A stretch of 64,000 nucleotides of DNA, from contig CM068553.1 of NCBI GenBank assembly GCA_035048495.1, positions 4,395,259-4,459,258 of the forward strand, read 5' to 3'. Positions 49,013 to 60,639 of the stretch are shown one piece after another. The stretch comes from Euptelea pleiosperma. Lineage: Eukaryota; Streptophyta; Magnoliopsida; Ranunculales; Eupteleaceae. The notes under the pieces are model-generated. The model saw nothing but the letters and a program-made list of their open reading frames with translations, was not told the DNA's origin and ran no database searches. How positions within the stretch are numbered: position 1 is the first letter of the stretch; each line of letters begins with the position of its first letter. A program made the position numbers and the translations under genes.

Positions 49013-50995
49013 AATTGGCCCCCATGTGTAGCCCTAACCGTAGTTAGTAATTTTCTGTTTAATACATGTATTTGATGTATTTTTAACAAAATCTATTATA
49101 CTATCGTATTATTTAGAGATTCACATATTTTATTAAGAATGATTGTAACCGTATTAACATGTGTACACAGATTATTCCGGATTTATTGAAAGAACTTATT
49201 TTAAATGCGGAAAATGTCAAAACATTTTCTTCAAATTTTTAATATTTTTTTTATTTTTTGTCGTATTTTAAACCTATTTTCGAATGAAATTTAAATTATG
49301 CCTAGAACTTTTCTTGTGCCATATTTTTCCTTGTATGTCGAATTGCTAACTAGGGTCCTAACCAACATTGAATCCCTTAAGCAAATATGAAATCTCTTCT
49401 AACTTCTAAGCTTAAAATAACTTTTTTGAATGACAAATACATCCTAAAATATATTTTTCTGAATACCCCCGTTGCCCTGCCATTTCTGATCCCCCTTCGA
49501 GAGTCAGACTCGGCATGTTGGATTTTGATAATCCAACGGTGGTTGATAGCATTGAGCTGGCATTTTCTTTTTCATGTACCTATTTAGTCTTGAATACCTT
49601 TTTCTAAACGATAGAATTGTTTTAAAACACTCAATTCCATTTACTTTTATCTAACACTTACGGCAATAAGCTATACGCCTGGGTTACTGCAATCTCAAAT
49701 GCAACCTAAGTGTTATTGTGTAGGTTTTCTAAGTTGGTAAAGTCTCTCAACTTTGGTACTATTAATCAAGGTTTAAATTTTGTGTTCACCCACTATAGGG
49801 CTTGCTTATTTATATTTGTAGTCTATATTATTATAAAGTCAAAACCAAGGTGGCCATCCACGCGGGCTTCACTTAAATCATTATATTACTCTTTTCTACT
49901 TCATTAAATGCAGTTTTATGTCAAGACATAAAAGCGTTCATTAAATCGTGTTACCAGTACTTACTCATTTTCAAGTTATTATTACATTTTCAGCCCACTG
50001 CTACCACTTAATTACTTTTCAATACCATCATTCTTATATTCAAGCTGTCAACGTCTATTTTTTCTTAGTTGTTAATGATGTTCTAAGTGACAACCATAAA
50101 GTATAGATTCTTTCCCGGCTTTCCCATCCAAGAAAAGGAAAAATATTATGATCCTTTAATTTGGTGACTTTAAGACCTGTACCACCAAGAGATGGCCCAC
50201 CCACCAAGAGGTCTCTCTAAAATTTATCAAAGAATTGAGGTTATAATGTTATATGATGTACTTGAAGTCCATCATCTTAATGAATTTTTATCACCCATAT
50301 CACCAACATGGCTTATCAAACCGATGATTGTAACTCGCCCAATTGATGATCCACCTCTTTTATGATCCTAATTCGATCTGACTCTTGGAACTTACATCAT
50401 GCGAAGAGGTTTCCACCAATTGAACGGCGTGGATTGATTATTTGGTGGGCCATGCATATCCATAGAGGGTAAGGTCCATTGAAGATGATCAACGTGAGAT
50501 GAATCATATAGTTTCTAAAAGGCATTCAAAGAGAGAAGATTGGTTGGTGAGAGCCTCACGGCTTCTGATTGTATAAGGGCGGTGACGTGATTCTTCGGCA
50601 GAATAAAGGGTAAATTCGGTATCGACACTTTTCTTTGGTCCTTGCTCTCTCCGCGTTTCTTCTACTCTACGGAGGGAACCCCACAAAACAAAAGTCAGAT
50701 TCCTTGTCCTCGGCTCGGCTCGGCCTCGACGCACCACCGCCGCCGGTCATTATCGACTCTATCTAAGCTTGCTGAGGTCCTTCTAGAAATTAGAGACCTT
50801 TTTTTGCCTCATCCCCAACACCCTATCCTGATCCGCCATAATCGTTTTCTCCCCCTCTATTTTCATTTCAATGGTTCAGATTACATCTAGTTTTCATGGA
50901 AAGAGGATCAACGGTGATATATATTGGTAGGTAGATAATTTCATAAATCTCTAATTCTGATTGTTTTAGTAGGGGATGAGAAGAGAATATATTTG
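49013..50995. other. Intergenic, mostly AT-rich
   Basis: 49020-50500 shows nothing recognisable. 50600-50880 has CT-rich, moderately GC-rich DNA resembling a 5' leader or decayed exon (plus strand, open 82 codons from 50642), but no family resemblance and no supported splice continuation. It could be a pseudogene or an unannotated leader. Confidence 0.35.
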
Positions 50996-50999
50996 GTAA

Positions 51000-51660
51000 A
51001 ACCTGGGACTTCAAAAAAATGGTAGTCTCCCCCTCCCAAAAATGCCATGTGGAGGTCAATTTTGGGCCCACTGACTTTATGGATGTTGGGTCCACCTCTT
51101 GGTGGACCTACATACCAAATATCGGCTTGATCAATGATTTTTCACAGTTATATATTAGAATCTATAAAACAATGCTCAAATCCAACGGTTAAACATCACG
51201 ATATTAGAATACTAAATCCAGCGGCTAAAACAATCTCTGATTAAACTGATTTTTGATGTTTAAATCCACCAAGGAGTAAGCCAAAGCTGCCAAACATCCA
51301 TAAGGTCAGTGGGCCCTAAAGCGTACTCCACTTGGCATTTTGGGAGGGAGCCTTCAAACTTTGGAGTTCCCTCGGGACATCAAACTCGGACCATGATATT
51401 ATAGGAGAAAATCTTTGGGTCCACTGACCTTATGGATGTTGGGTCCGCCTATTGGTGGACCTACATACCAAATATCAGCTTAAAAAATGCTCAAATCCAA
51501 CGGCTGCTATTAAAATGATAAAGACAACGGCTATAAATCACTTATTAGACTGATTTTTGATGTGTAGATCCATCAAGAAGTGAACCAAACATCCAAAAGG
51601 TCAGTGGGCCCTAAAGCATACTCCACTTGGCATTTTTGGAGTGGGACGGACTCGAAATTA
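51000..51660. mobile_element. Two adjacent fold-back MITE copies
   Basis: The first (about 51015-51365) has arms ccctcccaaaaatgccatgtgg .. and the inverse ccacttggcattttgggaggg. The second (about 51417-51650) repeats the ccactgaccttatggatgttgg .. caaaaggtcagtggg core and ends with the same ccacttggcatttttgg. The two copies are in direct order. Confidence 0.65.
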
Positions 51661-51956
51661 TAGGATCAATATAAGAACGGTATAGTTTGGTGATGGAGAC
51701 GGCATCGGTTGGTGATGGAGATGGCCTAATCAATGATGGATATGGTCCATATTTGCGTGTGATTTAAATGTGTTTGGCCATCAAACAACGTTGTGAGATC
51801 AAAATCGCACGGTGGATAGAGCTCCTACTAAGTCAAGTTCAATTCTTAAACATTTGACTTAAAGTCATAAACACTTCTTCATAATCTAGCTCATATTAGA
51901 TAAGAGGATGGCCTAATCCACCCATGGTTCAAAGTCTCGGCCAATCCCGGTCTGAA

Positions 51957-52172
51957 TCGGAGCCCACCCATCCGATCCAAACCATGGTCTGCCTCGCCTC
52001 CGAGATCACTGTTTTACAAAGGAGCCCCACTTTGTCTCTGGCAAGATGGTTCGGGACCGATCCAAAACGGGATCGGAGCCCACCCATCCGATCCAAACCG
52101 TGGTCTGTTTCGCGACTCTCGCCTCCGAGATCACTGTTTTACAAAGGAGCCCCACTTTGTCTCTGGCAAGAT
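51957..52172. repeat. Imperfect tandem duplication, about 115-base unit
   Basis: The block from gagcccacccatccgatcc to ctttgtctctggcaagat appears at about 51961-52048 and again at 52076-52171, separated by ggttcgggaccgatccaaaac. The copies differ by a few changes and one small insertion. The upstream edge resembles the CATGG-type hAT end at 11995. Confidence 0.75.
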
Positions 52173-52606
52173 ACTCCAAATGTGTGAAGATACTCCAAAA
52201 TACTGAGCACAAATTTATCGTTTTCTTTGTGTTAAATGCAAGCTGATCATTCTTCTAATAGAGTCGAATCCGCTAATAACGCCGTAGCAATAGCCGCGTG
52301 GGGACTTCGTGTTCCGACAGCAACAAAAAATCTTGGTCCCATGTAGACTTTTTTTAAGTGTTTTATCCCAAAGTGTTTCGCCTAATTTGTCCATTCAGCA
52401 CATAAATGCCAATCTGTCTACCGATATTTTTCTTCGACCATCAATAATGGTTTCTCATTACAGTTGGAAACATGGTTCTTACTAATAGTGACAATTATAT
52501 ATCTCGTGATCAGGATATATGAGATTTTCTGCTTGTTTGAATTTTTCCAATACTTCTATGAATTTTTTGGGAATTATTTGGAAATTTTTTCATACTTATT
52601 AATAGA

Positions 52607-52777
52607 CTAGTGGGTGCCCGTGCCATCGGCACTCCTCGACAAAGAATTTGCCAAAATCAGGTGAGTGGCGGAGATCCACCATCCATTTGGGAGAGGATTA
52701 GATCTCGACCCTTCTTTGTTGATACTTATAAGAGGATGTATAATTAGGGAGATAACCAATGTGTTTTGTTATATAGA
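52607..52777 (-). mobile_element. Non-autonomous Helitron copy
   Basis: On the minus strand it starts at TCTATATAACAAAACAC and ends with a GTGCCGATGGCAC hairpin, a spacer and CTAG. It abuts the next Helitron run, and its 5' side is flanked by that run rather than by a clean T. Confidence 0.65.
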
Positions 52778-52778
52778 A

Positions 52779-53270
52779 TAGTAAATGGCCCATGCCCACG
52801 GCACTCTCCGACAACAGCGTTTGCAAAAATTGGGTGCCTTTGGCACTCAAACGGCATAACGGATTGAGGCGTTACCGTTTTTTCCATTATGACAGCTGTT
52901 ATAACAGATTGTAACACACAGTGGGAGAAATGGGAAAATAACAGAAATAACAAAAAATAACGGTGTTGAAATTTAAATTTTAAATAAATTGAGGTCAAAT
53001 GAGGCAGATTGAGTGGCTGAAATCTAACCGTCCACATTAGATCGATGGATTTGATCTCAACCACTCTTTATCTAACCGTCCACATTAGATGGATGGATAA
53101 GAGAATACAACTGAGTTGTCTTGATATATGCGTGGGTGGCTCGTGTCCGCGGCACTTTCCGACAGAGTGTTTGTCAAAATCGGGTGGGAATTAATCTTAG
53201 CCATCGATATGAAGCATAGTGGAATGAGCCATTCATTATTGAAGCCATATAAAATAAGGGGGTATAAGAA
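52779..53270 (-). mobile_element. Inverted near-copy of the Helitron run at 456-967
   Basis: In reverse, this stretch repeats the second and third units of the 286-967 array in the same order. It includes the same internal atttcagccactcaatctgc block and the same 100-codon open frame, with scattered substitutions. It ends by running into an AACGG-rich fragment (about 53270-53412). Confidence 0.72.
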
Positions 53271-53443
53271 AATCATTAAATTTTCGTTAAATTCTATTTT
53301 AAATTTTCAAATTTGAATTTCAGCATCACTTTTTTTCGTTAAAATTATTAAAATACATTTTTTTTCATTTTTGCCCCTGGCCGTTTCAATCTGTTTTAAC
53401 GGTAACACCCCTCTCGAGGCATAAAAAGTGGTGCTCCTGAGCC

Positions 53444-53720
53444 TGACCCTTGGGCTATTTGTAAATCCAACCCATTTCATTCTTTATATGTAGGTAAATA
53501 ATAGGTGACCCTTGGGCTATTTGTAAATCCAACCCATTTCATTCTTTATATGTAGGTAAATAGTAGGTGACCCATGCCCACGGCACTCATTGACAAAGCG
53601 TTTGTCAAAATTGGATGTGAGTGGCTGAGATCCACCTTCCATTTGGTGTGATAAGATCTCGGCCATCCTTTATGAAGCCGGATAAGAAGGGGAGACAACC
53701 GTCTTGTTTTGTTATATAGA
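53444..53720. mobile_element. Helitron copy with a 62-base tandem duplication at its 3' edge
   Basis: A 62-base unit (tgacccttgggctatttgta..) is repeated at 53444-53505 and 53506-53567 with one or two changes. It leads into a minus-strand Helitron (about 53561-53720) that ends on the plus strand with gttatataga followed by T. The duplication includes the Helitron terminal bases ataggtgac. Confidence 0.55.
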
Positions 53721-55024
53721 TTTTTGTTTCACACGGACTGTAATTTTTAAGCTTGTAACCAACGAGTCGTCAACGATGCATTTAACAGGTTGCTTCCTAC
53801 CATTCTTGTTAAACAACCATTCACCCCAAAAGATCCACCTTTTGGGGAAAGGTAAAACAATAACCATACCAAGGGGTCATCGTGCCAACACAACGCGTGT
53901 GGGAACATTGGGTCATCGTGCCAACACAACACGTGTGGGAACACTCCATCCGCTAAAATGCCCCCTCAGCGAGAATACATTCCGTTGGAGACTGTGACCT
54001 CTTATGCCTTAACGCGCTGCATCTCTATGACGCACAACTTTGAGAAATCAAATCCATATGTTTTGGGAAGAAAACACAATGAATCTTGGGAAGTTGAGAA
54101 AAAAAAAGTTTTCCATCAAGATACCAGAGAAGAAATGGAGGAGCAAAAGAGAGGTTTTTCAAGGTGGTGACCTCTAGGATATGTAGAAGGAGTGCATTGT
54201 TGCGGAAACGACCGAGGATCGAACACACGTTGGAAACTATTATTTTTTCCAAAAAGAATTTGTCACAAAAAATTTCGGGGGACACACTGCCCCCTGCACC
54301 CCACAGCCGAGCCTGCCTGCCCGCCGCCCGCCCGCCATTTTGACTTTGCGCATGCCCATATAGAATTCGAAACACCAATTCACATACAAAAAGCATGAAC
54401 TAGACTTTCATGTATAATCCAAGGTTTAAATGTGAACCAGTACAATGGACAGGTAACGCTACCGTAATATCAATTATAACGGATCAAGGTGGAGAATTGC
54501 CGTTATAAATGGCAAGGTACAAAATCTTCTTCAAATTGTATTTGGGATGTTTATTACCGTTAAATGAAGTGTTACGGCACATCTACATTCAACAGAACAA
54601 GAATCTGGCACTCCAGACTTTCAGAAGTTTCTTTCCTGTTGTTGGTTCCAACTTCCAAATGTGACAGCGACGATCTCCTACCCCATAAACAGATTACCAG
54701 ATCTCTTAGACTCCCCGCAACCACCCAACTTCAAATATAATTGAAATTGCACCAAATCCATGGAACTGCTTGATGGAACCATTGGTAATTCAGTTTAACA
54801 AGAACGAAAAAGACTGAACAACTAACAAAATTAAACGTGTTATTCCACCCAAAAAAAATATAGAGAGCCCATCCAATCCAAGCTCTTCTCTTCTTTCTGG
54901 CAAAACCCAGCTTGATTTTTCCGAGAAAATCAATCTACCCACGAGTAATCTGGACTTGGTTTGGAAAGGAAGAAGATTGAAAGCACACATTGAGAATAAT
55001 CCTACATTGTGGAATTAATTAGTT
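53721..55024. other. Intergenic between Helitrons and the BTB gene
   Basis: A 30-base direct repeat (ggtcatcgtgccaacacaac) occurs at 53875 and 53911. 54420-54570 is a partial AACGG/gttataac element. 54300-54345 is a GC-rich patch (cctgcctgcccgccgcccgc). The last few hundred bases are probably the 3' untranslated region of the BTB gene. Confidence 0.45.
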
Positions 55025-57120
55025 TTAACGGTTCTCGCAAGTTTCAGTTGCAACTCGGAGCTGTCGAGGCTGTTCGGGTTCACTATTTCGTCTCCAGAAA
55101 GCCCTTCTATACCAGACTTGGAACCCTCTTTGTATGTTTGGGCAATCTTCGCCGGAGTTCAAGAACCGATCAAACCAGGCGAGTAAGATCTCTTGCTGGC
55201 AAGGTAGAGGCAGAGTGAGGATGGTGTTGCTAAGACCATCCTCAATTAAGTGTCTGTCAAGACCCTTTGACGCCCTCCTCATCCACCCAAAATCATCATA
55301 GAATGGTTCCAACCATGTCCTCAAAAGCAAGCACCTCACTTCCTTAGAAGCCAAGAGCTGCCCCTTTCCGATCCCCACGAACAGTCGTCCCGTGACCCGG
55401 CTCACTTCGAACCTGTGAATCGCCGGGACTTTAGAATGTGCTTCTGATAGCTCAGATTGACCTGCCCACGTCTTCAAGAAATCATCCGCGATCTGCCTAT
55501 CAATCAAAATATCTAGAATCCAATGCAAATTATCAGCCTGTCGAGCAATCTGACCCACATTGTTCAAGTCCGATGATGCTGCTCGGAGCAAATGCTCGCG
55601 AAGGAGTTGCAGACACCCATCACAAGCAGAGTACAAAGACTCCTTACTAAGATCATTCTGAGATGAATTCTCGCGGAGCATTTTCGATACTAACCCTTTC
55701 ATCTCTCGCCTCGCCTTCTCGTCCTTCCCTTCAAGAACCACCTGTAAGAGCCTGAGGAGCACTTCTTCATTGTTGATAGTACCCTCTTCTGGTCCGGTCT
55801 CAACTTCCACAGATACCCTTTTCAGAACTTCTCCTGCTCCAGCCCCTTCAAGGTGAAGCTCCGACAAAAGCGAAGCTACCTTCTCCTCTTCGTCTTCCGC
55901 CCATGGAGCTGCTTCTAAGTACTCCAAACAAGATAAAACCCCGGCATCGAAAACAATTGCAGCCGAAGCCTAAAACACCGAAAAATTAATCAAACATAGA
56001 CACTCAAAAATAAAAAACCTCAACAATTCAATACTAATTAGAATGTTACCTTCAAGATGCCCAGTACTTTGGAGACGTCTTCCTTCATGAGCTTCTTCCT
56101 TAGATCCTTACAGTACATCAATCTCAATGTTTCCATGTAGGTTTCAACGTCGTCGCAATCCAATATCTCGACAATGTGGGGTAGCGATCGCTGCTGCTTT
56201 GACCACCGATCGGACAGTTTCCCTGCAAAGAATCTACTATGGGCAACAAGGATCTGACGGTGAACGTTCATGGAAACGCTGAATCCATCCTTGGAGCTAA
56301 GGGTTAGCTTAACATCGCTCGATGTCGGATCATTGAATTGGTTTCCAGGGCTGCAATTCCCTAAAATCTCCGCTACCCGTTGCTGCAAAAGATCTTGCTT
56401 ATCTTGCACCGAAATTGGGGGTTTTCCGGTAAACACCGGGACGTTAGAATTAGGAGGGATCTGGGTTCTGGGGTGGCAATCTTGCTCGCTGGCCATCATC
56501 TCGAAGAGGGTCGGACTTGATCGGGTTTTATCGAGCGGTGGAGGAGGCGACATTGGGTTTAGAAGTCCGGCGTTTAGGGCAGAGTTGAATTTACTGTAAC
56601 TCGAAGGATAAGAACCAAAAGCACTACCATTAAAAACACCGACACCTGCAGGAGAAGAGGAATCCATGGTTGGAGAAACAGTACTGGGTGAAAACCTAAG
56701 CTTGGAATTTGAAGGGGACTGCGACGGGGACGGAGATTGAGATGGAGATTGAGACTTAACGGTAACAGTAACGGAAGTGGGATCTGGTTGTTGAGGTAGA
56801 GTTGGGAGTCTAGAAGTGGTGATGGTAGTGGTAGTGGTAGTGGTAGTGGCGATTGTACGGTGTTTCTGTTGTTGTTGAGGTGGTGAGGGCGGGGGAGGAG
56901 GCGGGGGAGAAGGGGAGGGGACAGGTTTGGAAGCAGCGCAACACCAGGAGCCGTCAGGTGAGACGATGGTGGGTGGGTCACGTTTGCGATGGTGGTAGGT
57001 CAGATCTCCCGCGGAGGAGTCTGGGGTAGTAGCGGAGATGGATATGGTGGTTTCGCGGCGCTTTCGACGTTTAGTTTTGGAGGGTTGGGTTTGGATTTTG
57101 AGATGGGCCGCTGCTGCCAT
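55025..57120 (-). CDS. BTB/POZ domain protein (At1g63850-like)
   Basis: Two exons give 671 residues: 57120-56050 and 55969-55025, joined AAG/GTAAC..ttttag/GCT in phase 0. The N-terminus has a basic nuclear-signal-like run KTKRRKRR (about 15-22), a [15 protein letters not shown] segment, and long proline, threonine and serine-rich low-complexity stretches. The BTB domain begins near residue 265 ([29 protein letters not shown]) and runs into exon 2. The remainder is helical, with [20 protein letters not shown] and [16 protein letters not shown], as in a plant BTB group I recall as At1g63850/At3g50780-like. Such proteins often act as CUL3 ubiquitin-ligase adaptors, but this group is not well characterised. 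The frame is open upstream to 57363, but that part is CT-rich leader, so the MAAAAHLKI start is preferred. Confidence 0.85.
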
Positions 57121-57356
57121 GAGGTGCGTCGTTGTCCTTTGCGGATGAGAGAGAGAGAGAGAGAGGGAGGGACGGAGAGAGAGAGAGAGGGGGACGGAGA
57201 TTGGTTTTGTTTTTGACGAGGAGGAGAGGGAAAAAAAAGCAAGTGGCGATGGATTCGAGGGAGAGAGAGAAAGAGAAATGTTTTTTTTTGTTTTTTTTAC
57301 GGTGAAGAGGAGTCGAAGACTGAGAGGAGGGAGAGAGAGTGTGTTAAATAGTGAGT
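57121..57356 (-). promoter_or_regulatory. CT-rich leader of the BTB gene
   Basis: Several GA/CT runs (57146-57200, 57260-57275, 57325-57345 on the plus strand) precede the start codon, the usual look of a plant 5' leader. Translation of this stretch yields only Leu/Ser repeats. Confidence 0.5.
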
Positions 57357-57745
57357 AAAACATCTGTCACAAGATGTTGTGACCGAAGCCGGTTACAACC
57401 CACAATTAGAGCCACGTGGCAGATTATTAGAGGACACTGACCGTATGGATGTTTTGCCAGTCCTCGGTGGACCTGCAAACCAAAAATAAGCCTGATTAGT
57501 GATTTACAACCTTTGGATATTTGCACCCAAATAATGCTCAAATTCCTACAGTTTAAAATCGACCCATGAAAATAACTTCAATCCAACGCTTAGAAATCAC
57601 TAATCAGGCTGATGTTTAGTTTGCAGGTCCACCAAGGGACTGGTCAAACATCCATACGGTCAAAGTCCTCTAATAGTACGCCACGTCGCTCACATTGTGG
57701 GTTGTGACAGGTTCGGTCACAACGTCCTGTGAGTCTTGTGACAGA
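57357..57745. mobile_element. G-box fold-back MITE at the BTB promoter
   Basis: The outer arms gtcacaagatgttgtgaccg and cggtcacaacgtcctgtgag are inverse copies. Next in are acaacccacaat / attgtgggttgt, then gccacgtggc (CACGTG at 57413-57418), then gaccgtatggatgtttt and its inverse. The element sits within about 240 bases of the BTB start codon on its upstream side. Confidence 0.8.
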
Positions 57746-57913
57746 ATTGTACACTTAAATATTTGGCTCCGTCACGTAAATGGAGAGGAAATTTTATGTC
57801 CGCCAATGATCTGTGATCGCTTTTGATGCGTCCAGACTCTCCAGTCTCCACCATGTTTGGTGTGTCAGATAAAGCCAGAGATCATCCAACACAACAGATC
57901 TCTCTCCGGCTGT

Positions 57914-58297
57914 GTAAACCTTCGTCACACCTCCGCTGACTGCAGCAGTAGAGCCATGTGGCACATTCTTAAGAGGGCACTGACCGTATGGATGTGTGGT
58001 CAATCACTAGGTGGACCTACGAACCAAAAATTAGCTCGGCTAGTGATTTAAAACCTTTGAATCTTTGTACCCAAATAATGCTCAATAATGATCAAATTCT
58101 TACGGTTAAAATTAACTCATGAATATAACTTCAATCCAACGCTTAGATATCAGCGATCAAGTTTATTTTTGGTTTGTAGGTCCACCTAGTGATTTTCCAA
58201 ACATCCATACGGTTAATGTCCTCTTAAAAATGTGCCACGTGGCTCTTATTGGCTGCAGTCAGTGGCGTCGCTGACTGCAGTGTCATCGAAGGTTTAC
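57914..58297. mobile_element. G-box fold-back MITE
   Basis: The ends GTAAACCTTCG and CGAAGGTTTAC are exact inverses. Next come gctgactgcag / ctgcagtcag, gccatgtggcacattcttaa / ttaaaaatgtgccacgtggc, and the gaccgtatggatg core with its inverse. CACGTG lies at 58236-58241. Confidence 0.8.
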
Positions 58298-58373
58298 TGC
58301 ACTCCCGCTCTCTCTCTCTCTTTTGTGGATATCCTTCTCTCTCTCTGGATATCTCTTTCCTTCTGACTAGAGT

Positions 58374-58606
58374 TCAGCAAAGTTGCTGACCGTCCTCAAT
58401 AAGGCCACCTGGCATGTTCTTAGGTATTTCAAATGCTTGTCCCAACCTGCATACAGACCAAAAAGAAGCATGATTAATGATTTCTAAGCGTTGGATTGGA
58501 GTCGTTTTAATGGGTTTATTTTTAACCTTTCATTGAGCATTATTGCCACGTGGCTCATATTGTGGAAGGTAATCAACTTTGCTGACCGGCATCGGTCAGC
58601 AAAGTT
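58374..58606. mobile_element. G-box fold-back MITE, shortened
   Basis: The left end cagcaaagttgctgaccg and the right end cggtcagcaaagttc with caactttgctg are inverse or partly inverse. The core is rearranged. CACGTG lies at 58547-58552. Confidence 0.6.
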
Positions 58607-58729
58607 CTTCTCATCTCTTTCCCCCTACTATTTATTCCGTGCTTTAACTTGATCAGTTTGTGCCAGTTGTTATTTTTTGTTCTAAGCGTGTCAGTTTTTG
58701 AATATAGATGTATAATTTAGTCTCGTTTA

Positions 58730-58918
58730 TGGGAGTAAAACTTCTGTCACAATGGGATTGTAAATCACACAAAACAGAGCCAATGAGTTCTCGGCACATA
58801 CACCTAAAAAGCAAAAGCACATGGGTACGTTGCAAAAGCACTTGTGTACGTGCCGAGAACTCATTGGCTGTGTTTTGTGTGATTTACAATTTCGTGTGAT
58901 GCAAGTTTTACTCCGTTC
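58730..58918. mobile_element. Fold-back MITE, hairpin type (copy 2)
   Basis: The arms GGAGTAAAACTTCTGTCACA and tgtgatgcaagttttactcc continue inward through atgagttctcggcac / gtgccgagaactcat, so about 70 bases pair around a loop of about 45. The same arms and loop occur at 1266-1454. Confidence 0.8.
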
Positions 58919-59254
58919 ATGGATGTAGTAAACTGGACTGTGACACCGCACGCGTAGTGAAGACCTACTCTGGAATCTGGAGTGTAGGGTACATCAGGTG
59001 GTTAGCTGCGTCTGTTCGGTCTGATATCAAGACCATGATGCACAATCAAAAGGTGGGACCTTTACTTTACATTGACACCTCACCACACATGTGTTCCACT
59101 GAATCATTGTATTCTAGACCATTCGCGTATCCCGAATGGCCCAAATTAATGATTTAGTGGGCCTTGTTTATGATTTGCCTTGCCCTCATGTTCGACAATT
59201 AAGAGGGGAAATCCTTTCGTAGAACAAGTCAACATCTCAAAAACTAGTTTTTTC

Positions 59255-59882
59255 AAAGGGGTCGGGCTCAAAGGACCCCCATTTCTGACCCCCTTTTTGA
59301 CCCCCATCTAGGCGTACCCACGTAGAAGATGAATCAATGGCTGATTTTTGGTGGGGATGATAACCTCACCATATAGATCACCCCAACAAAAAATCAGCCC
59401 ATTCTAAAATTTCTAACCCTATCAAATGTGGGTTTAAAGTTACACGGAAAAAATCGACGGTCCATAATGCTTCAGCTTCTAAACCAGTCTATGAATATTA
59501 GAATGATTTGAATTTTTGTGAGGATGATCTCTTCACCATAGAGATCATCCTCACCAAAAATCAGCCATTGATTCATTTCTACGTGGGTACGCCAAGATGG
59601 GGGTCAGAAATGTGGGTCCCTTGAGCCCGACCCTTTTCTGATTTTTGGTGGGGATGATAACCTCACCATATAGATCACCCCAACAAAAAATCAGCCCATT
59701 CTGAAATTTCTAACCCTATCAAATGTGGTTTTAAAGTTACACGGTAAAAATCGACGGTCCATAATGCTTCAGCTTCTAAACTAGTCTATGAATATCAGAA
59801 TGATTTGAATTTTTGTGAGGAAGATCTCTTCACCATAGAGATCATCCTCACCAAAAATCAGCCATTGATTCATCTTCTAAGA
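59255..59882. mobile_element. Fold-back MITE followed by a 240-base partial tandem copy
   Basis: Ends ggggtcgggctcaaaggacc and gggtcccttgagcccgacccc-like (59598-59633) are inverse. The interior from 59341 (ctgatttttggtgggg) to about 59580 is repeated at 59638-59879, a period of 297 bases, with only a handful of differences. The second copy lacks its right terminus. Confidence 0.75.
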
Positions 59883-59972
59883 GTTGGGAATAAATCTTTG
59901 GCGACGAACGTCCGTCCTCGAAGCTCCTGACGGACCACAGTATGAGCTGCATGGCTCACTGACCGCATGGAT

Positions 59973-60560
59973 GTTGAGTAAAACTTCGGTCACAGTGCAT
60001 GGTGACCGAAGCCCATCATAGCACACAATACGAGCCACGTGGCACACTTTTAGAGGGCACTGACCGCATGGATGTTTGGCCAATCATTAGGTGACCTACA
60101 AACCAAAAATAAACCTGATGAATGATTTCTAAGCGTCTGGATTGAAGTTATTTTCATGGGTTGATTTTAACTGTACAAAATTGAGCGTTATATGGGTGCA
60201 AAGATCCAAAGGCCGTAAATCACTAATCAGGCTGAGGACTGGCCAAACATCCATATGGTCACCGCCCTCTAATAGTGTGCCACGTAGCTCATATTATGGG
60301 CTGTGACCAAAAATACGGTTGATTGGTGATTCCTAACCTTTGAATCTGAGTACCCAAAATAATGTTGTATGTTTCTGGGTGTTTTCTAACCTTTGAATCT
60401 GAGAACTCAAAATAATGCTCCAACGTCGAAAAAGACTCTAATCCAACGGTTAGAAATCATTAATCAGGCTATTTTTTTGGTATGTAAGTCCACTTAGGGA
60501 TGAGCCAAACATCTATACGGTCAGTGACCTCTAAGAATGTGCCATGTGACTCATACTGTG
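59973..60560. mobile_element. Two G-box-family fold-back MITE copies
   Basis: The first (about 59973-60310) starts gagtaaaacttcggtcacag and contains gagccacgtggcac (CACGTG at 60036-60041), gaccgcatggatgtttggcc and the inverse core. The second (about 60300-60560) has a degenerate left arm and ends gccatgtgactcatactgtgg. The first shares its terminal bases with the hairpin MITE at 58730. Confidence 0.6.
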
Positions 60561-60639
60561 GTCCGTCAGAAACTTTAATGACGGTACGTCACCAAAGATT
60601 TATTTGCTCAAATTATCTCGCTTCAAGGCGGGAAACCAC

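Noticed and set aside
50642..50890. Possible small gene MLSPRFFYSTEG..
   Set aside because: Composition is leader-like, no recognisable domain, and no downstream exon in frame. Left as unassigned spacer.
52744..53064. 106-codon open frame on the minus strand
   Set aside because: Same repeat as 693-1193. Conservation is explained by recent copying of DNA, not by selection.
57121..57363. Upstream extension of the BTB protein to an ATG at 57363
   Set aside because: The extension would be Leu/Ser repeats from CT-rich leader. The MAAAAHLKI start gives a plausible N-terminus.
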